Source: Agelas oroides
Lineage: Eukaryota; Porifera; Demospongiae; Agelasida; Agelasidae
NCBI GenBank assembly: GCA_949130485.1
Contig: OX422184.1
Coordinates: 15,164,405-15,228,404 of the forward strand
DNA: 64,000 bases
Direction of reading: 5' to 3'
The notes beneath the pieces are model-generated. The model saw only the letters and a list, made by a program, of their open reading frames with translations. It made no database searches and had not been told where the DNA came from. Below are positions 1 through 10,307 of this stretch, one piece after another. Position 1 is the first letter of the stretch. Every line of letters begins with the position of its first letter. A program made the translations under genes and the position numbers.

Positions 1-1238
1 TGCTAAACTAGCAGCTTAAAACTTGGAACATCTAACCGGCTTTTCTAAAAGCCACAAAACTTACAAAAGAAGTTCACTGACTACTATAGTCTTACTGAAC
101 GCACTTGCAACGTATAGTAAGCACGTGTAGTTTTGATGTTCCAGAAGACGCTCACGGGGGGGCGTTATAACGAGTCAAACTACCCTGTGCAGGAACTTTG
201 GCGGAAAAGAGGGGGGGGGGGCGTATTTTCGAAGGGGGCATATTAGCGGGACACTACGGTACTAGTTTTTAAGAAAAGAATATTGTTGGAGCATGTGAGT
301 TGTTTTTATGGAGAGAAAAATTCAAATACTGTGTAGCTGATTGCTATAACAACCAAAAGACTGTAAATGCTCTGACTGCAATCGAGCGCACATTAAATAG
401 CAGCAAACTTGCTTTGGAACTATTTTTTCTGAGCTTGGACCCACTTTATAAAGATGACACTTGAACGTCAAAGCATCATCAAAGCACCGTCCTACATGGC
501 AAAGCGCAGCGACATACAACAGCCTTCACATGTGGTTCAAAATTTTGCTTTTTAAGGGTTAAACTTTCACAGTCTGAGACATATCCATCAAATTTCTTGC
601 CATACAATATGTCTTCACCCTACATGTAGCTGAGTTCAGGCATTGTTACTAAAGGTTGGTAAGACAAATCTCCTTTCCTCTGAAAGTATTCGGAAGAGTC
701 TAGTGAAGCTTAAATAGGATACAACTGTGAAGTGTGGGCAGCTGATAATTACTGAAGGTAGGTTTTCACTGGCAATGAGATGACTAGCTATATAAAACAA
801 GTATATAGTGGGTGGAATAAATGTTGTATAATGTGATCGTCAACAAAACTTCTATTGCAATTTGGTGAAAAGTCAGGACAATGGTATAAAAATACAAACA
901 AACATTTTCACTGTGGTGATAAGTAGCTGAAAGCTAACGCAGGTCCGTATGGGTACTGTACGACTCATAGTGTTATTTGTCTAAATTAGGGCAGCTTGCA
1001 CCATTTGTTGTGCAGATTATGAAGGTGTATCTGCATTCTGAAAGTTGTAAAGCGTTACATGTCATGAAGATTTTAAAATCACGACTAAATACTTCGTCTG
1101 ATTTTGATGGGACGTTGTCTGTAGAGATTCTTCTGTAATACCCAGGCCTACAAATATTACAGCTTGTATACAAAGCAACACTATACCAGTGAGCAGCACC
1201 AACACATTATTGCTGATGTTTATAAATTTTCTCTACAG
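1..1238. other. Upstream flank or intron, no gene recognised
   Basis: AT-rich sequence without a supported exon. It holds a G-run near 210-221 and a stretch near 222-245 (gggcgtattttcgaa) that resembles the arms of the foldback at 1648-1853, so a decayed relative of that element may lie here. Confidence 0.5.
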
Positions 1239-1529
1239 CTCTCGCTCTTGACTCAGTTCAAAACCTGACAGCAACTATTGATGAACGTGCACATTCAATG
1301 ATACTGAAGTGGGACCCACCATCCAATGCCGGAGATGTTGTAGTGTATGATATTCGTTATAGAGAATCTTGTATCACACCCTACTGTAAGACAAGTGTGA
1401 ATGCTCCAGCAACAAGTGTTCTCCTTACAAGGAAATCTAGCCTTAATTCACCAGCAAAATATGACTTTGAGGTCAGAGCACAAGATCCCAATTGTGAAGG
1501 ACAGTGGAGTGGAATTTCAGTGTATAATG
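1239..1529 (+). CDS. FN3 domain exon 1 (type B)
   Basis: Exon of 291 bases (97 codons) between acceptor ttttctctacag and donor gtatgt, phase 1 at both ends. The translation shows the FN3 landmarks: QNL near the start, strand-B tryptophan in LKWDPP, YDIRY in strand C, the tyrosine-corner strand YDFEVRAQ, and CEGQWS before the end. Cysteines in RESC, PYC and NCEG could form a disulfide, which would suit an extracellular protein. It is the partner of the exon at 18013 in the duplicated block. Confidence 0.85.
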
Positions 1530-1647
1530 GTATGTATTGTATGTTTTGTTCCTTGTTATACAGTTGTCAAAATTATTTTATTTACGGGTGTAAGAGGGTA
1601 AGCAGAAATGTCCAAATGCTTCTATACTTTGTAACAACTTTACCGTA

Positions 1648-1853
1648 ATCTCTCGAAAATAGGCTCACCATCACCATGCCCACCTCTTTTTTGAATGTAG
1701 TTATCGCGAAGGGTAATACACCCTCCTGTTTATGCAGTAGTACAAGCGGCATGTGGGATGTGAAACAGGAAATTAAACCTTGTTTGGCCTAAATGGGAAA
1801 TGTGTGCAATCAAAATTCTACCAATTTAGGTGGGCATATTTTCGAGAGTTGAT
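1648..1853. mobile_element. Small foldback MITE-like element
   Basis: Imperfect inverted repeats of about 25 bases (ctctcgaaaata...cccacc near 1650-1690 and aggtgggcatattttcgaga near 1827-1848), with a second gcccacct end at about 1875. Too short to code; lies in the intron after exon 1. Confidence 0.5.
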
Positions 1854-1907
1854 ATTTTTTCTTGAAAATGCGTATGCCCACCTCACACACAGGTAGTCTA
1901 GCTCTTT

Positions 1908-2505
1908 TTAACCCTTTAACACCGATTATATAGTGCACAATAGTGACAATTTCTACTGCTTCTTTCTCCCTGGACATGAGGTGAGAGAGATTGATACTAC
2001 TCTAGGTGGTAGGTAAGTATCCCCACATCCTATAACTACGGTGGTGAAGGCGGGCTATGTTGCTAAGCAGCATGGCGGGTAGCTCTTCGGGCAGCAACGA
2101 GTCTGCCATTGCTGGCCATTCGAACGGTATGACTAAAAAGGCTTATGCTACCTTCGTTCTAAGCTTACCTGAAATAGTGCTTCAGTTACGAGTCCCTGTT
2201 GGTCCCCTCTCCATCAGCCAAGTAAAAATCAATGAACTTTTGTATCCTTTGAGAGAATGAGCGCTTTTGTACAGCTGTTCGAATGGCGTCCTCGCACTCG
2301 GCTATGTCCGTAATTGGCCCCGCCTCGTCCATCCGCACCCTTTCCTGTTTAGATAAGTGCGTGTTCGGGATTGCTGATAACTGTGGGGGGAGTCCCCCAA
2401 GTTTTAGTTGACCACGGAAAGTGCTTAGCGCAGTGTATTGCCATATACTAGGAAGCTGGTGAGGAACATTGAATGAGAATTTTATTTTCGGTATTAAAGG
2501 GTTAA
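1908..2505. mobile_element. TTAA-flanked MITE (piggyBac-type ends), family 1
   Basis: Bounded by TTAA on both sides. Terminal inverted repeats read CCCTTTAACACCG on the left and CGGTATTAAAGGG on the right. TTAA duplication with CCCTTT-like ends is typical of piggyBac superfamily elements; no transposase is present, so it is non-autonomous. The interior has a 67-codon open frame (2057-2260) that I cannot link to any family. Confidence 0.65.
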
Positions 2506-2539
2506 GTACTCATGCAAGATAATAAAGTTTTGTAGCTTA

Positions 2540-3215
2540 ACTTCTAGCTAAGGCAAATCTATACCACTAATCTCTAGGTTCTCTGAGCATCATGAGGTGT
2601 GGTTTAAACTTGAAACTGTTACACATCATGGGGATTCAGTTGGGACCATGTATTTGTCAGTTTGTAACAAGGTGTTCACTGTGAAGATGTTCATCAACAG
2701 TAGTTCCAATCATTATAATACTTAAGATATAATCTGTTCAACAACATTTCATTCGTATTTATTCTTTCCATATATTAGCTCTTGCTCTTGAACCAGTTCA
2801 AAATCTGATGGTTGCTGTGGATACACACAACCTTTCTGTGACACTGAATTGGAATCCACCAGTCAATGCTGGAGATGTTACAGCATATGACATTTCTTAC
2901 AGAGCATCCAATGGTTGGTGGAATCACACAACTACTGTAAAGGCTCCCAACACAAGTGTTGTTCTTACAAGGGAAGACTGCATCTTTCCATTTTCAACAT
3001 ATGAGATTATGGTCAGAGCACGAGAGACTGATTGTGAAGGACAATGGAGCAAAATATCCGTTTATACAGGTACGTACATGTAATTCATTAGCTCATAACA
3101 AAAGTGTTGCTGTAGAGGTGCTGATTAGGGTACTCACACCACACTTTATGTGCAGTCTACATTATGTCATTATTTTCACACTAACTTGGTAAAGTCAAGT
3201 AGACCAGGATCAAAG
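2540..3215 (+). repeat. Segmental duplicate, copy 1 (partner 19900-20570)
   Basis: Exon 2 and both flanking intron stretches match 19900-20570 almost base for base, starting at cttctagctaaggcaaatc and continuing past the donor site. The match in introns as well as exon shows a recent duplication or a gene-conversion tract. Confidence 0.85.
2779..3069 (+). CDS. FN3 domain exon 2 (type A)
   Basis: Exon of 291 bases (97 codons) between acceptor ccatatattag and donor gtacgt, phase 1 on both sides. Landmarks are VTLNWNPP (strand B), AYDISYR (strand C), NTSVVLTRED, STYEIMVRARE (strand F) and CEGQWSK. Two cysteines (after RED and after RETD) could pair; both are replaced in the near-identical copy at 20126. 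Confidence 0.88.
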
Positions 3216-3847
3216 TTGAAGACAAGCGTGTGCCCATGTAGCTCAGAGCTGGTGACTTTTGCAAGTATACGCCAAAACATTTTGCCGTGGCAATCCTAAA
3301 TCACAGTCCATGCAAACTAGTTAAATTCACATTATTGGAATACCCCGAGTTTCAAAGCCTGTGGTAGCCTCATTCCCTGGCTCTTCCCACAACAAGGAGT
3401 GGTAGAGCCTGGTAAATTCTCTTAAGTACATACATCAAGAGACAATTAACAACTTAATCTCGCTGAGAATTGATTGCACTAGGAAAGGTGCCAGATATAC
3501 AAATCAAGTGTCATCATTTTGATAATCTTCCAGAACTTTTGTTGCAGCAATTCTAAAACAAACTACACATGCATTTTCAATTCAAATATATTTTACCTCA
3601 CTTGAAGATATTCTTTCACATGAGAGAAGTGTAGATACTTTTGAAGGTTATAATTTATGTTGATTCCTTGAGTCAACACATTAACAAGAAAATAAAAACG
3701 TTATTACATGCATCCCAAGTGGAAGGGAAAAAAATCTGGGATAAAAAAGCGATAAGAGTGCTTGTACATACCTACTATTTTAGTGTTTCTGTATGAGCTT
3801 GAAAAGCTAGAAGCAGTATAATCATTGAAGCATCTACAGTACATGCG

Positions 3848-3945
3848 CTAAGGCTGAGAGCGAATCCATGATGCCAATTGGCGTCTACCGCATTTTGTGA
3901 CGTATGATGCCAATTGGCGTCTACGGCGTATAATATATACTGAGT
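3848..3945. repeat. Solo end of TTAA family 2 with two 16-bp palindromes
   Basis: Contains gatgccaattggcgtc twice (3870-3885 and 3906-3921) followed by ggcgtataat, the same layout as the ends of the elements at 5188 and 21400. Looks like a truncated terminus of that family. Confidence 0.5.
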
Positions 3946-4109
3946 TCATGATGTCTGTGTAGTGCTAGCTAGCATAGAGGTAGATATAGTGTTACACCTG
4001 AGCCTGGGCCATTGTAAAACTTTGGCACCAGTCAGACAGGTGTGTCAACGGAGTGGCTGATTTCAAATGGCACGTGACACAACCTTTGTCATTTATATGA
4101 TTATGCCTA

Positions 4110-4200
4110 GCATCAAACCCAGGCTTTCCATTTCCAGATTTTGTTCTGACTTTTCTTCAAAGCTGTTAGACAAAATCTGGAATGAAAGCCTGGGTTCAAG
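4110..4200. repeat. Inverted-repeat hairpin
   Basis: Arms aacccaggctttcc...ccagattttgt and acaaaatctgg...aaagcctgggtt flank a loop of about 25 bases. A long hairpin of this kind is probably a tiny MITE. Confidence 0.55.
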
Positions 4201-4556
4201 GCTAGATCATGTCTTCCTTCTGCCCTACGTATATGAGCTAGACTAATACACTATGTGTAATGGGCTAGTTTACACATACCAGTTACAATATAGCCAATCA
4301 GGGCAAGATTACTACTCAACAGGCATGGATTTACCCTAAAAGCTTGCTTGGCCTTGCTACTTACCTAATGCTCTCCCACACCAATATATTGGGGCTTCGC
4401 ATTTTAAGTGTTAATATTTTTTATATTCTTGTTTCTGTACTTTTTTGACGATAATCTTAGTTACAGTTAGACCTAATAAATCTTTCAAGTCTAACCACAA
4501 TCTGAGAACATGAAATGGCATTGACAGTTCAGTAGTGGTTCCAAACTTGCAATAAT

Positions 4557-4815
4557 TATCTCAGGTCGGTTAAGGTGGCCTCCAAATGTATTATTTGTAA
4601 CACGAAGTATGCGAAAGTATTGCAATAATTCGCAAACGTATTGCCATAGTTTGTGGAGATTGAATGGCTACTGCGTGTAAGCTTCTTAGCTTTGCTACTG
4701 TTACTCTGGCTGTTAGTCCGTATTGTGTAATCCATGGTTGTGAAGTATGTAGGTCTGACTTACCGAAGGGCTGCCATGAGACCAAGTGCTGCATCTTTCT
4801 AGGGGCAGTAGAGGG
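4557..4815 (-). repeat. Interspersed repeat R2 (inverted copy)
   Basis: The reverse complement matches 9345-9705: the part reading ctacacgcagtagccattca, one unit-like stretch of the 21-bp minisatellite (tattgccatagttt here), and the segment near ggggacatt. The minisatellite that is expanded at 9497 is represented here by about two degenerate units. Confidence 0.6.
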
Positions 4816-5187
4816 GAATGTGGCTTGAGCTACTCGAGCGATGATGACCTGTCATTATTTGGCGGTTGATGCGGAAGGTCAGATGGCTAAATTTGTGGCT
4901 GAAACTTTGAGAGTGTGTAGAGGACTAGTTTTACTAATGCACTGGACCTAGTACCTAGGGACAGAGGCTGTTGTTGCTGTCGCTGGAGAGGTGAGCTTTG
5001 ATAATCAAAATAAACGCGGTTATGAGGCGTAAAAACACCTATATTTACTTCTTGGAGCTTCATGTTGTATCTGGTACCGTGTCCCCAGGGTCAAATAGCT
5101 AAAGCAAAGAGCTTTCGCTCAACATCCATTACATCGGGATAGAAAGGCGTTTGACGTTCCGCATTTAGCAAAATATAATTAAGGCAA

Positions 5188-5836
5188 TTAACCGATTATA
5201 CGCGATAGACGCTTATAAGCGTCAATACGTCAAAGCGCGATAGACGCTTATAAGCGTCACGGATGCACTTAAGCTTTATTATGGCCGTGGGCTCTTAGCA
5301 ACAAGCTTTGTATCCGGTCTGTGGTTAGAGTAGGGCCTCCCCTAGTATTATGTAAGGTTTCATTCAGAAGCCTTCAAGGGGCGCAGCGTAGTAAGCGTGA
5401 GAAGCCATGATGGTTGTCGATCGACTCGATCGCAAAACTGACTTATTGGCCACGTTTTCTTCTCAACGCCTATGAAGACAGACACAACGCTAGCTACAGA
5501 GGTACAGCGGACCTCAGGCTTCAAACCTATCAAGACAGTTCCGAGGCTACACCTCGCTGTCAACGAGAAAAGCCAAAGATGGTACAGACAGCAAGCAACA
5601 AACAAGCGCTCCGCGAAAAGCAGCTGCCGTGTGCTTCACAAACACTTACCTAGGTACAAATTAAGCGATAGGAAGCTTTTTCAATCCATTTTTTAACTCT
5701 GGAGAGCTTTGTTCAACTTCTCTGGTGCTTATATTTTCAGATAAAAGCTTTTATAATTCTTGACCTCACGTGACATTAAAAGCTTCCGCGTTTGGGGATA
5801 ATTAAATTCCAATAAACATAGCGTATAATCGGTTAA
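5188..5836. mobile_element. TTAA-flanked MITE, family 2
   Basis: Terminal inverted repeats TTAACCGATTATACGC and GCGTATAATCGGTTAA. Just inside the left end lie two perfect 16-bp palindromes gacgcttataagcgtc (5208-5223, 5243-5258), 35 bases apart. The interior is related, in opposite orientation, to about 20960-21400. No transposase; non-autonomous. Confidence 0.65.
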
Positions 5837-6714
5837 ACTTTTACCCCTCCGATTTTGGGATTGTTAGTGTGTTCCCATGGTAGCATTTGTTTATAATAAA
5901 CTACAATCTTTTTGCTATTTGTTTAATCAATGATTGTTAAGTTAGAACATGTACTTTGTCTTCAGTACTTGCTCAAATTACAAAGGGTAAAGCAAAAATT
6001 GAGCTAAAATCAAAATTGGGGTATCCCTTAACCACCCTGAGATAATGTGAATGGCTTTTATTGACCAGCGTGAATTTATAGCCTTACAAACACTGAGTGG
6101 TTGTAGAGCTCCACGCTGTGATAAGCATAAGTTTCATACTAAAATGATAAACCGTTTTTTAGATGTCATGGTTGAACATAGTGGCTCAACAAGAAAGACG
6201 GAAATAATAACAAAAATCGCACTTTGTCTTCCGCAAGGCTTTCGGGCAACTATTTGGGTGTTGCTGATCATAAAGGCACTTAAAGAGAAGGCATTGGTGG
6301 CGTGAGATACACGTACCTCATGTTAGGGAGAGGTGGGGGGGGGCTAAATGATGAATGTGTGCGTAACCAGGCATGATCTAGCAGTCATTTTTTACCATGC
6401 ATTCCATAGCTATTGTTACTGAAATAACAGACCTCCCCTCCCGAAAAATCTTATGTAAACATTTTACTAATCTGTGTATTCACTTAGTGTCCATAAGCAA
6501 GCATGAGCCAACAGTTCTAAAAAGAAGATGAAAGAAGATGAGAAACAACTCACCTCAAGGTAGAAGGCCACCAGACATGTTTTGAAGTTTAGTCTGCAAG
6601 CATTTGTGCATGCACTTCATAACATACACAACAAAACAATAACATAGATAAGAAAACGATGGATACCATGTATGGTACCATTCACTGCAAGAATGAAAAG
6701 ATAAGCACATTATC

Positions 6715-7600
6715 TGTCTGGTTCTGTTCATATTTCATCCTCTGTAGTTGCGCGGCATCACCCTAATCCATATCAATTGGCTGTTTTTCCTGTAAATCCT
6801 GAATTGGTATAACCCCTGTTTCTAGTAATAGTTGGTCATTTACATACTCTAATCAGTTTATAAAGAATTATTAGATATGGAAATTATATGGTATATTCAA
6901 CTTACTGTGTGAAAGAATTGTGTGGCGATCAGGGAGAGATATCTTTTCTGCTATTTCAATGTGGTGTAACATGGATATCCAAATACATAGGTATTTGGAT
7001 TTCCCTTGTACTGAGCATGTAGCAGACTTAAAATGGCATTACTAGAGGTGTAAACTTTCTTGGGTTGCTGTATAAACACATTTAGCTGTATGGCATGCAT
7101 CTTAGAGTGGTAAATGGTTCATGATATTCCTTTCTTCAATAGCTCTGATTCCTGGAAAAGTACAGAACCTGAGAGGATCTCAAAGTGCTGACAGATCTAC
7201 TGTGACCCTGCACTGGGAAAAGCCGAGTAATGCCAAACTTCCTGCAGAAGTGACAGCATATGAAGTTTCATATGGTTTACTTTCAAAAATGATTACTGTT
7301 AATGCTCCAACAACAAGTGTTGATCTTACTGGTTTACATTCAGTTGCAAGACATCATTTTGGAGTAAGAGCACGAAATGCTGACTATGCAGGAGAATGGA
7401 CCACACCATCAGAATGCATAGGTATGTGGTACACTTTTCATTCATAGCCATCAAAGTTATTGTCATTTAGGTAATGGATTATGTCAACTTGGTTCTGTAG
7501 AATACACCAAAAAAATACAATTTCAAGGTACTGTCCTGTGTAAGAAACATACCAGCTTTGCACAAGCGCCTGCACTAATAATGTAAATGATGTCAGTAAT
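6715..7600 (+). repeat. Duplicated segment around exon 3 (partner 25885-26728)
   Basis: Upstream intron (ggttctgttcatatttcatc onward), the FN3 exon and the downstream intron all align with 25885-26728. Similarity is clearly lower than for the exon 2/exon 5 pair. The partner copy is cut at about 26729 where the gypsy fossil begins. Confidence 0.75.
7143..7421 (+). CDS. FN3 domain exon 3 (type C)
   Basis: Exon of 279 bases (93 codons) between acceptor ttcttcaatag and donor gtatgt, phase 1 on both sides. It reads LIPGKVQNLRGS, VTLHWEKP (strand B), TAYEVSYG (strand C), NAPTTSVDLTGL, FGVRARNADYAGEW. The strand-F tyrosine found in sister exons is replaced here (HHFGVRA), so this copy is slightly degenerate though open throughout. 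Confidence 0.85.
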
Positions 7601-7723
7601 ATGTTACATATATAAAACAAGCATTACATAGTCTCAATTATTGAAGAGTCACACTATTAGATGGAAAGACAGAACATGGCCAATTACTCGAGCGGAATAA
7701 CAGAATGTTGAAGGCTGCTGCTA

Positions 7724-8471
7724 GTAGAGTAAGTTAGCAATCATCGGACGACAGGTATATTCGGACACTCAAACGCGGAGGGAAAACTGCGTAAACATTC
7801 GGTGATACCACAAGACTGTAGCTGAGGTACGTGGTACCTGGTGTACCAAAAATGACGCCCGCGCATTGTTTCCTGTTGGCGCTAGAAGCGATAAAATGGC
7901 TGTCCGAAAAACATCAATATTCGGAAAAGTGTATGTATTTTCAGACACTGTTGAACTACTCAACGCACAAACTCCGGACAAGTACCAGCATGTAGCCAAG
8001 AGCCTGTAGATTCTACTGATGCTAATATGGTGGAGACTTCAACTTGTTTGGAGACAACACAGCAAGAAATGACAAATTTCACCGTCCGATTATCGATCGA
8101 ATCAGACTGGTCCATGTTCAGGTGCGCCCCTGAGTGTTCAAAGCAGCTACCGCTACCAAAATATATTGCGAATTGGGGAGGTCTTGGGGCATCGTATCGA
8201 TGCTAAAATCTCTCCAAAAGCAGCTTCAGAGAAGGCACAAACAACAGTGTCTGAAAATACATACACTTTTCCGAATATTGATGTTTTTCAGACGGCCATT
8301 TTATCGCTTCTAGCGCCAACAGGAAACAATGCGCGGGCGTCATTTTTGGTACACCAGGTACCACGTACCTCAGCTACAGTCTTGTGGTATCGCCGAATGT
8401 TTACGCAGTTTTCCCTCCGCGTTTCAGTGTCCGAATATACCTGTCGTCCGATGATTGCTAACTTACTCTAC
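7724..8471. mobile_element. Foldback element with 230-bp inverted arms
   Basis: Left arm 7724-7953 and right arm 8242-8471 are reverse complements with only about two mismatches noticed. The middle (7954-8241) codes for nothing recognisable. The same peptide appears in open frames of both arms simply because of the inversion. The left arm is preceded by cagaatg, which also occurs in inverse next to the right arm, so the arms may once have been longer. Likely a non-autonomous DNA transposon; superfamily not determined. Confidence 0.75.
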
Positions 8472-8875
8472 ATTCTGAATTGCAGAAAACCATGAACTCT
8501 GACTCTGAGTTCTGCAAGTTAACTCAACATTCGTTAAGGGCTGTTTCTGATCTCCTGGTGTAGTGCACGCTTTTGTTTTGTTGACAGTCTTTCAAAGAAA
8601 ACTTAAGCCCTTACCTGTTTGTGTTAGAACCCTGCTGCTAGGATATCCTCTAATCGGCAGAAAACAGTAAACTACAACTCTAACAGTTCCTGAAAGTTAC
8701 TAAGTATTCATAAAATACCATTTCTAATCACTTGGCATAACACGTGCAACCATGCTGTCATTTGCCCACTTTAGTTGACATTCACAATTAAACCATAACC
8801 ATTGGTACAAGGTGAAGAAAATATGTTGCAGTGAATCTTTTCACAAGGAAAGGTAGCCACATGAAAAGTGGTATA

Positions 8876-9190
8876 CAGTGGAACCCCTCTAATATGAACA
8901 CCTTTGGACTGTAATATCTGTAATTCAGGGGCTTCTGGTATACTTCCAGTAGGCATGGCAATGCACACTCAGACCGTTGAGTACAAAGAGGCTGCACTTC
9001 CTGACCTCTCCCTTGCTGTATGCTGACGAGCAAGGCTAGTATGATGAGCAACAGTTCTAATATAATGCCTGGTCTTTGATTCCAGCAACAGTGGCTGACA
9101 ATCTTACAAAAGCGTAGATGAGCGTCCTCGTTATAAAATTTTCTACAGTTCAGGTACTGATGGAACTGTGGAATCTCTCTGCTTTACAAA
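8876..9190 (+). mobile_element. pogo/Tc1-like relic, left part only
   Basis: Begins TA-CAGTGGAACCCCTCTAA, and the interior (tgctgtatgctgac, gattccagcaacagtggctg) matches elements at 29591-30082 and 54878-55519. The right end is lost where repeat R1 starts. No transposase left. Confidence 0.5.
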
Positions 9191-9345
9191 TTGTATATAA
9201 ACCCGAGAGTGATTTGTGTACAGGTTTATACAGGCATGCATTTGGCATCATGCTCATTTGTGCACAAAGCCCACAATTCAGTGAGTGTGGTATAGGGTGT
9301 TCCACTTAGTTTCAAAAAAAGCTGCTTGGAGGAGAAAAAGCCTAA
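9190..9345 (+). repeat. Interspersed repeat R1, copy 1
   Basis: Shares gtgatttgt..., atcatgctc..., cacaattcagtgagtgtgg and aaaaaagctgcttggaggag with 9694-9800 and 29160-29345. Two copies in direct orientation bracket repeat R2. Confidence 0.6.
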
Positions 9346-9496
9346 TGTCCCCTCTACTGCTCCTAGAAACACACCGAGCTCAGTCTCAATGGCAATCCTT
9401 TGTTAAGTCAGACCTACCTACTTTGCAACCAGCAATAATACAATACGACACTAACTATGCTAAGACGCCTACACGCAGTAGCCATTCAATCTCTGC

Positions 9497-9644
9497 GAAC
9501 TATGGCAATACTTTTGTGAACTATGGCAATACTTTTGTGAACTATGGCAATACTTTTGTGAACTATGGCAATACTTTTGTGAACTATGGCAATACTTTTG
9601 TGAACTATGGCAATACTTTTGTGAACTATGGCAATACTTTTGCA
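9497..9644. repeat. 21-bp minisatellite, seven units
   Basis: Seven near-perfect tandem copies of gaactatggcaatacttttgt. Since 21 is a multiple of three and no frame has a stop, it makes long open frames on both strands (VNYGNTF and HKSIAIV repeats); these are artefacts. It sits inside repeat R2 (9345-9690). Confidence 0.9.
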
Positions 9645-9693
9645 TACTTCCATGTCACAAATATGCATTTGGGGACCGCCTTAACTGACCTGA

Positions 9694-9800
9694 GTTTGGG
9701 ATCATGCTCGTTTGTGCGTTAAGTCCACAATTCAGGGAGTACGGAATAGGATGTTCCGTTGTAGTTCAAAAAAGCTGCTTGGAGGAGAAAAAAGGAGGAT
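9694..9800 (+). repeat. Interspersed repeat R1, copy 2
   Basis: Direct repeat of 9240-9345, with gggatcatgctcgtttgtg, cacaattcagggagtacgg and aaaagctgcttggaggag. Confidence 0.6.
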
Positions 9801-9861
9801 GGTGATGAGATTAAACACCAGACTGCTCAGCAGCATTAAGGCATGGGCAGCTTACGTAATA

Positions 9862-9974
9862 GATAAACCACAGTAGACAGGGATTTATGGTCCATAAACC
9901 ACCCGAGCCCAAGGGCGCAGCCCGAGGGCGAGGGTTGTTTATGGACCATAAATCCCTGTCTACTGTGGTTTATC
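9862..9974. mobile_element. Perfect 38-bp inverted repeat (MITE or hairpin)
   Basis: Arms 9862-9899 and 9937-9974 are exact reverse complements (gataaaccacagtagacagg outermost) around a 37-base GC-rich loop (gcccaagggcgcagcccgag). Perfect arms imply a recent element or ongoing correction. The DNA or an RNA from it would fold very stably. Confidence 0.8.
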
Positions 9975-10047
9975 CTCCACTCTGATTGGTCCTTGTTGTT
10001 ATTAGTAAATACACATGGTAGTTTTCATTGTAAACGAGGTATGTTAT

Positions 10048-10259
10048 TGTTTGGGATTCTCGGCTGGATCAGTAAGTAGCAAATTGGCTAGTACTGTGAA
10101 TCATGCAGCTATACACTTTCTCTCATTAGAAACATGTGGCAGACTGAAATCGCATGACATGCACGGGACACAATAATTGCACAAATGGAAAATACGTGAT
10201 CAGATATGGATGCTAATAACAGCGATAATAATAACAATAAGTTGCATAGGTCCAATACA
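10048..10259 (-). repeat. BEL/Pao 3' LTR
   Basis: 212 bases starting TG and ending CA on both strands. Matches 16710-16921 at all but about one position. Flanked outside by gttat. Confidence 0.92.
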
Positions 10260-10272
10260 CTCCCCCTGTTGA
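10260..10272 (-). other. Polypurine tract of the BEL/Pao element
   Basis: On the - strand the sequence immediately before the 3' LTR is cagggggagtg, the place and composition expected for the plus-strand primer. Confidence 0.7.
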
Positions 10273-10307
10273 ACAGGGTACTGGTTAACACTAACGCACA
10301 GTTTCAG

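Larger units (their letters stand above)
3070..7142. other. Intron 2, repeat-rich
   Basis: Holds a hairpin near 3361-3425, a TTAA-family end at 3848-3945, a hairpin at 4110-4200, a repeat shared with 9345-9690 at 4557-4815, and a TTAA MITE at 5188-5836. The 84-codon frame at 6051-6305 has no recognisable domain. Nothing else supported. Confidence 0.5.

Noticed and set aside
7769-8495. Two frames encoding the same peptide (SENTYTFPNIDVF) as a duplicated gene
   Set aside because: They are the two arms of one foldback element read in opposite directions.
9497-9644. CRISPR array
   Set aside because: Units abut without spacers and the context is animal DNA.
9285-9722. A 145-codon frame with VNYGNTF repeats, and an antisense frame with HKSIAIV repeats, as a repeat protein gene
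   Set aside because: Both come from the 21-bp minisatellite, which happens to lack stops in several frames; no splice sites or flanking domains support a gene.
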